From JBNRMR01 sp050942895 (lineage in GTDB: Bacteria; Bacillota; Clostridia; Christensenellales; UBA1750), in contig JBMNOE010000008.1 of assembly GCA_050942895.1 (NCBI GenBank), positions 1 to 64,000 of the forward strand: a DNA stretch of 64,000 nt. The letters are read 5' to 3'. The position numbers and the translations under genes were made by a program. The notes under the pieces were generated by a model that searched no databases, was not told the origin of the DNA, and saw nothing but the letters and a program-made list of their open reading frames with translations. This document shows, in pieces, positions 59,681 to 64,000 of the stretch. Position 1 is the stretch's first letter; every line of letters starts with the position of its first letter.

Positions 59681-61974
59681 TTTTGTCTTGCTTCCCTGTA
59701 ATCGCCAGCATTCGTGTTTGTTACCCGCCTAAAGGCCCTGCAAAAGGAGTTGCTGGACTGATACCCCACCATAACGGCAATGTCCTGTATCCTCTCGTCG
59801 GTTTTAAGCAGCAGCTCCTTCGCCTTTGATATCCTCGTTTTTTCCAAAAACGAAGAAAAGTTCTCTTGCGTCTGGGCCTTAAACCACTGGCTGGCATAGA
59901 CCTCGGAAAAGCCAAATCTATCCGCCAGCATAGTAAGCGAAAAATCCCTCCTGCTGTAGTTGAGGGAGATATATTCCAGAACCTCCGTTTTAATTTTGCT
60001 GTTTTTGTTTCTCTTTTGCTCATACATATGGGTGCAAAGCTCCATAAAAGCAGGTTGTATTATGTTTTTATAATCATCATGGGGGGTCCTTCCCCGGCGG
60101 TTTATCCTCTCCCAAATCTGGCGGGCGAAATCTCCCGCCAGATTCTGCTGAAACATCAGCTTCACCATGGTGCCGATCATATTGCTGTTCAGCAGGAAAA
60201 GCATGTCCGAAGACACATCGCGGATCTCCAGATTTTCCTGGTAGACTGAAGCCAGCACATCCGCCGTCAAGTCAAGGCTGCCGTTCTTCACAGCGCCAAT
60301 AAGCCTGTTTTCAACTTCCACCGGGTAGTAAAAGTAATGTGATGAGTGGTTTTTTTGGTCATGCCACCTGACAATGCCCGTCTTTTCATAGCTGCGATCC
60401 TGCACCAGTTGGCGGGAATCTGCGTAGGAGCGGGAAATGTGGTCAATTTTTTCGCAGATTCTGCCCACCGCTATTGTGAGGTTGCCGCTCATTGATTTGG
60501 GCATATTTTCGCAGAAGCTGTCGAAGCTGTCCCTGAACATACCTTCGTTTTCACTGCTGAAGGCGAACAATGCCTCAAGACTATTGTAGTCGCTGCTGTG
60601 GCAATATGAATTTGCAGGATAGTTTTGGGTGATCAGCTCCCTTAGAAGCAGCTTTCTTCCGTCCAACTCCCGCATGATGGCCTCGCTTAGGGCTTCGCTG
60701 TAGCCATGGTAATAGAACATAACAACACAAAAGCCATTCGCATCGCTTGGAAAGCCCAGCTTTTCCCCGGCAGACTCAATCTCTCCGGGAGCCATATACA
60801 TGCCGTGCAGGAGCCTTTCCACCAAGGCGCCCCTCACCATATGGGATTGCTCTGAAACGGTGGTGATAAGGGCGTTTTTTTCGTTCAGCAGCCGCGCTAT
60901 TGAGCTTTTCAAAAGAGCGAATGGCCCCTTTGGCGCTACGGCGTCGCCAAGGTTCCTGTCTTGCAGGTATTGAAGCAGCATCACCATATTCCTTGTGCTT
61001 CGAAGTGCCATGAAGGAGGAAATTGAAAGCCCCAGAAGCAGTATGGCCGACATAAACGCCAGCGAGAGTTTAAGGGCTGTGTTCGCATCGGAGAGAAACA
61101 CCGATGTGGGCTGCACCAGGGCGTACTGGTAGTCGGTGTAGTCAGAGCGCAGGTATGTGATGTAGACGGTAGCTTCATCCACCCTGCTTTTCACCACGCT
61201 GCTCGCACCTTCTTCGGCGTTTACCAGCGAATATATCTGCGCTGCCGAGGGTGAATCTTCCGTTTGATAAAGAGCGGTGCCGTCCTTATCGAAAACATAG
61301 ATCTGTGCGCCCGTCGAGGAGACGGTCCGGTTGAACATGCCTTGTATATAATCGGAGTCCATAACTACCAAAATAACGCCGGTCTGGCTGTTCAGGCGGC
61401 CGATTGAATACATGCATACCATTGTCTTTACGGTTTCATCCTTGTAGGTGACTTCCTGAAGCGGAAATATTTTGCGGTAATAATATTGCCGGGTAATCGT
61501 ATCGTAAAAATCCTCATAGCTCTGCTCTGCAAAGCGGAAAATTCCGCTATGGAAAAAGCTAAGCGAACAGACCGTCTCCGTTGAAACACTAAGCCCGCTT
61601 CTGGTAAAGAGATAATAGCTTCTGTAAAATTCGCCGGCAACGGGATTGCTGATATTTATCTGTTCTCTTAGGGTAAAAAGCTTGCCTATGTGATGGCTGT
61701 CGTATGGATTGTAAAGCAAAGCAAACTGGTTTAGCTGCGAGGAGCTAAGCTGAGCGCTTATCTGCCTTTCCAGGGATGCGAGATCGTTCTCAAAAAGCTC
61801 TTTGCTTTCGCGCAAGACAGCGACAGAGTATACCTCTGCCTGTTTCATAAGTGATGAATACGATACGCCGTATGCTATAGCGACGATTATCAGCACCACC
61901 GTAAGTACAGCAAGATATGGAAAAAGAAAAGTGCGAAATATCTTCCAGTTTATATGCAGCCTGTAAACTCTCAT
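59665..61974 (-). CDS. Membrane-bound AraC-family regulator (locus C)
   Basis: About 769 residues with the same plan as the regulator at 29127: membrane segment (about 14-36), extracytoplasmic sensor (about 37-285), second segment (about 290-312), linker and C-terminal AraC helix-turn-helix pair (LEYISLNYSRRDFSLTMLAD ... FCRAFRRVTNTNAGDYREA). ATG 61974 follows AAGGGGGCCGGC; the in-frame extension upstream to 62019 lacks a site. It probably senses a locus C sugar outside and switches on the importer, glycosidase and sulfatases. Target genes are inferred only from position. Confidence 0.9.
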   Translation of the reverse strand: MRVYRLHINWKIFRTFLFPYLAVLTVVLIIVAIAYGVSYSSLMKQAEVYSVAVLRESKELFENDLASLERQISAQLSSSQLNQFALLYNPYDSHHIGKLFTLREQINISNPVAGEFYRSYYLFTRSGLSVSTETVCSLSFFHSGIFRFAEQSYEDFYDTITRQYYYRKIFPLQEVTYKDETVKTMVCMYSIGRLNSQTGVILVVMDSDYIQGMFNRTVSSTGAQIYVFDKDGTALYQTEDSPSAAQIYSLVNAEEGASSVVKSRVDEATVYITYLRSDYTDYQYALVQPTSVFLSDANTALKLSLAFMSAILLLGLSISSFMALRSTRNMVMLLQYLQDRNLGDAVAPKGPFALLKSSIARLLNEKNALITTVSEQSHMVRGALVERLLHGMYMAPGEIESAGEKLGFPSDANGFCVVMFYYHGYSEALSEAIMRELDGRKLLLRELITQNYPANSYCHSSDYNSLEALFAFSSENEGMFRDSFDSFCENMPKSMSGNLTIAVGRICEKIDHISRSYADSRQLVQDRSYEKTGIVRWHDQKNHSSHYFYYPVEVENRLIGAVKNGSLDLTADVLASVYQENLEIRDVSSDMLFLLNSNMIGTMVKLMFQQNLAGDFARQIWERINRRGRTPHDDYKNIIQPAFMELCTHMYEQKRNKNSKIKTEVLEYISLNYSRRDFSLTMLADRFGFSEVYASQWFKAQTQENFSSFLEKTRISKAKELLLKTDERIQDIAVMVGYQSSNSFCRAFRRVTNTNAGDYREARQNKNRR

Positions 61975-62202
61975 CTGCCGGCCCCCTTGCTTTGTTTGCG
62001 CTGCAAGCGCCGATGTCAAAAATGAATGTAAATCATCTCATCATCATCTTTTGTTTTGTTTTCTTTTGCTTTAAATCATTATATATTATTGAGATATGCA
62101 TTGCAACGATGCGAGCATCCATTATCGCTGCATATCGGCAGCCATATTATATAATGCACATAGAACCTTAACATTTGCACATTGGCGAAGGAGATGGTTT
62201 TC

Positions 62203-62307
62203 ATGCTGGGCAATAAAAAACCCATTCTCGATTTTGAATTTTCAGTACGAAACTATAAAATGCGTTTAATAAATAGCGTGATAATAACACCTCTCCCTTT
62301 GCCCTGA
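62203..62307 (+). CDS. Possible 34-residue peptide upstream of sigK
   Basis: ATG 62203 has GAAGGAGAT 8 bases upstream and encodes 34 residues beginning MLGNKKPILDFEFSVRNYKM. A TATAAT within CATATTATATAAT (62143-62155) lies about 50 bases before it; CATATTATA also matches a mother-cell sigma -10 pattern. No family is recognised. The rest of 62308-62520 holds a GC-rich repeat-like stretch near 62355-62400 and no gene. Confidence 0.3.
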   Translation: MLGNKKPILDFEFSVRNYKMRLINSVIITPLPLP

Positions 62308-62520
62308 GCGCACTGACATCTCCGCCAAAACGCTGCTTGCATGCTGGTCGCTCCTTAGGGAGGCGGCTTTGCCGCCGTGGGCGGGTGGGCCTGCCCTGGA
62401 AGCTGTAAACCGCAAATAGGCTTCCGTCTTTTTTTTGGTACAAGATTTATCCTCAGCCGCGCCCTCATAAAAATATAGCACTGCATGAAATGTCGAAATT
62501 TATCAATCGGAGGTAATGCC

Positions 62521-63210
62521 ATGTTTTTAGAGATGATTTTTGAAATGTTCCAGGGCATATGGCTCTTGATGGGCTATGTCGCTGAAAAATCTTCCTTTCC
62601 TCGGCCGCTGAGCCCTGAAAAGGAGCAAGAATGCCTTCACAGGATGCTCCAGGGCGATAAGGACGCAAAGGATACTCTGATCCTTCACAATATGCGTCTG
62701 GTTGTCCATGTGGTAAAAAAGTTTGCTGGTAGCCGAACCGAGATGAACGATCTGATCTCCATCGGCTCAATCGGCTTGATAAAGGCCGTCAACAGCTACA
62801 CAACCGGTCGCAACACAAAACTCGCCACCTATGCCGCCCGCTGCATAGAAAATGAAGTGCTAATGCATCTTCGCGCCACCAAAAAGCTAGACAGCGAGAT
62901 ATCTCTAACCGACCCCATAGGCATCGACAGCGAAGGCAACGAGCTCACCAACATCGATATCCTTGGAAGTGATCCCGACAATGTCCTCGACCAGGTTCAT
63001 CGGAAGATCGAGATCGAAAAAATACTTTCCGTCGCCAAATCGGAGTTAAATCCCAGGGAGCGGCTGGTGTTTGAAATGCGCTACGGCCTCGTCGACGGCA
63101 GATGCCATGCCCAGCGCGAGGTCGCTAAGAAGCTCGGCATCTCCCGCTCGTACGTGTCTCGCATTGAAAAGCGCGCCATTGAGAAGATAAAAGAACATTG
63201 CAACGAATAA
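62521..63210 (+). CDS. sigK: RNA polymerase sigma-K factor
   Basis: 229 residues, the late mother-cell sporulation sigma factor. A hydrophobic pro-region (about 1-22, MFLEMIFEMFQGIWLLMGYV) precedes FPRPLSPEKEQECL, as in pro-sigma-K, so processing by a SpoIVFB-like protease is expected. Region 2 (MRLVVHVVKKFAG, LISIGSIGLIKAVNSY) and region 4 (REVAKKLGISRSYVSRIEKR) are intact. ATG 62521 follows GGAGGTAATGCC; the longer in-frame start at 62485 lacks a site. The gene is continuous, with no skin element. Confidence 0.95.
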   Translation: MFLEMIFEMFQGIWLLMGYVAEKSSFPRPLSPEKEQECLHRMLQGDKDAKDTLILHNMRLVVHVVKKFAGSRTEMNDLISIGSIGLIKAVNSYTTGRNTKLATYAARCIENEVLMHLRATKKLDSEISLTDPIGIDSEGNELTNIDILGSDPDNVLDQVHRKIEIEKILSVAKSELNPRERLVFEMRYGLVDGRCHAQREVAKKLGISRSYVSRIEKRAIEKIKEHCNE

Positions 63211-63246
63211 GCAAAGAATCATGCTTTCCAACCGTGCCTTTGGGAG

Positions 63247-63276
63247 AACGGAAGTCCTTTCAAAAAGGGCTTTCGT
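63247..63276 (+). other. Hairpin downstream of sigK
   Basis: AACGGAAGTCCTTT pairs over 13 positions with AAGGGCTTTCGTT (two G-U pairs). No U-run follows, so it may stabilise the mRNA end rather than terminate. A GTGGGCGGGCGGGCCTGC repeat follows at about 63278. Confidence 0.5.
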
Positions 63277-63325
63277 TCGTGGGCGGGCGGGCCTGCTGCC
63301 GCTGCTGTAGATCTGGCCGCTGCCC

Positions 63326-63354
63326 TTGTTTTAAGCATTTCAGCATGTTATAAT
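63326..63354 (+). promoter_or_regulatory. Promoter of the ECF ATPase gene
   Basis: TTGTTT (63326-63331), 17 bases, TATAAT (63349-63354). Confidence 0.65.
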
Positions 63355-63382
63355 GTTTTGATGTTGAGGGAAGGAGGACGCC

Positions 63383-64000
63383 ATGAACAAGATTATCTCC
63401 CTTGAAAATGTCAGCTACACCTATGAAGACAGCGAAGGCGAAGGCACAAACGCTCTTCGCAACATTTTTCTGGATATATACGAGGGCGAATTCGTGGCCA
63501 TCCTCGGCCATAACGGTAGCGGTAAATCAACTTTAGCAAAGCTGATTAACGGCCTTTATCTCCCGGGCGAAGGAAAGGTCACTGTCTGCGGTATGGACAC
63601 TTCAATCGAAGAAAATATATTCCCCATCCGACAAAACGCCGGCATGATATTCCAAAATCCTGATAATCAGCTTGTCGCGACAATCGTCGAGGAGGACATC
63701 GCATTCGGCCTTGAAAACTTAGGTATTCCCTCAGAAGAAATTTATCGCCGCGTGAACGAGGTCCTTAAAATGGTGGATATGGAGAAATATGCCCAAAGCG
63801 CACCTCACATGCTCTCCGGCGGCCAAAAGCAACGGATAGCCATCGCAGGCATAATCGCCATGAGACCGCGCATTCTCGTCATGGACGAGCCCACCGCCAT
63901 GCTGGATCCCAGCGGGAGGAGTGATGTGATGGACACCGTCCTTGATCTGCGCCAGCAACTGGGGCTCACTGTCGTTTGCATCACCCATTTCATGGAGGAA
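63383..64000 (+). CDS. ecfA: Energy-coupling factor transporter ATPase, 3' end outside the window
   Basis: 206 codons are open to the window edge. Walker A GHNGSGKST (about 42-50), Q-loop QNPDNQLVAT, signature LSGGQKQR and Walker B ILVMDEPTAMLDP identify the ATPase of an ECF vitamin or metal importer (CbiO/EcfA1 type; the Q-loop sequence FQNPDNQ is characteristic). AAGGAGG lies 5 bases before ATG 63383. A second ATPase gene and ecfT would be expected just beyond the window. The ECF substrate is set by separate S components not seen here. Confidence 0.93.
   Translation, partial: MNKIISLENVSYTYEDSEGEGTNALRNIFLDIYEGEFVAILGHNGSGKSTLAKLINGLYLPGEGKVTVCGMDTSIEENIFPIRQNAGMIFQNPDNQLVATIVEEDIAFGLENLGIPSEEIYRRVNEVLKMVDMEKYAQSAPHMLSGGQKQRIAIAGIIAMRPRILVMDEPTAMLDPSGRSDVMDTVLDLRQQLGLTVVCITHFMEE

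Noticed and set aside
62521..63210. Split sigK with a skin element
   Set aside because: The frame is continuous through regions 2 and 4.

Overview
The window looks like chromosome of an anaerobic, endospore-forming member of the Clostridia with roughly 50 percent GC. Sporulation is shown by an uninterrupted sigma-K gene, a GerW/YtfJ gene behind a DUF2953 gene, and a 27-residue SpoVM-like micro-gene. Gram-positive physiology is shown by two T-box leaders, RNase J, a ylmE-sepF-ylmG-ylmH-divIVA-lspA-rluD style cluster and many lipoproteins. An anaerobic sulfatase-maturating radical SAM enzyme fits life without oxygen. The species cannot be named from the sequence alone.

Layout. 1-6.6 kb: purD, a lipoprotein, an acyl-CoA synthetase under its own T-box leader, an aldo/keto reductase and the sulfatase maturase. 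6.7-13.1 kb: a one-strand housekeeping cluster (HlyD-like protein, YggS, SepF, YggT, YlmH, DivIVA, DUF5665, LspA, RluD) followed by two very small genes. 13.2-17.4 kb: an alpha-L-rhamnosidase, then a HAD phosphatase-like gene between repeated tRNA-Arg 3'-end fragments. 17.5-23.7 kb: a serine-palmitoyltransferase-like gene overlapping an SDR gene, a MerR-RDD membrane regulator, D-lyxose isomerase, two tRNA-Gly genes and a GNAT protein. 23.8-31.4 kb: sugar transporter locus A (binding protein, two permeases, ADP-ribosylglycohydrolase-family protein) with a divergent membrane AraC-type regulator. 31.4-33.5 kb: metG with a methionine T-box. 33.6-41.3 kb: locus B (two permeases, binding protein, PL22-like and PL26-like lyases). 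41.7-44.5 kb: DUF2953-gerW, a minisatellite and galM. 44.6-49.6 kb: rnj, ylbF, mltG and a U32 peptidase. 49.6-62 kb: locus C (two sulfatases on the minus strand; permeases, binding protein, glycoside hydrolase and a third sulfatase on the plus strand; a second membrane AraC-type regulator). 62.2-64 kb: sigK and the start of an ECF transporter ATPase gene that leaves the window.

How the parts fit. Three Lpl/Ytc-type importers, none with its own ATPase, bring in oligosaccharides. All associated enzymes (GH78, the PL22-like and PL26-like lyases, an unassigned glycosidase, three Cys-type sulfatases) lack signal peptides, so breakdown appears to be finished in the cytoplasm. The lyases and rhamnosidase point to rhamnogalacturonan-type pectin; the sulfatases point to a sulfated glycan. 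The maturase at 5454 would activate the sulfatases.

Most notable observations: (1) a T-box leader, best read as valine-specific, in front of an acyl-CoA synthetase, suggesting valine made from isobutyrate; (2) a sphingolipid-type SPT plus SDR pair in a Clostridia-like genome; (3) tandem tRNA-Arg 3'-end repeats around a transferred-looking HAD gene. These are inferences from reading the sequence; no database search was run.
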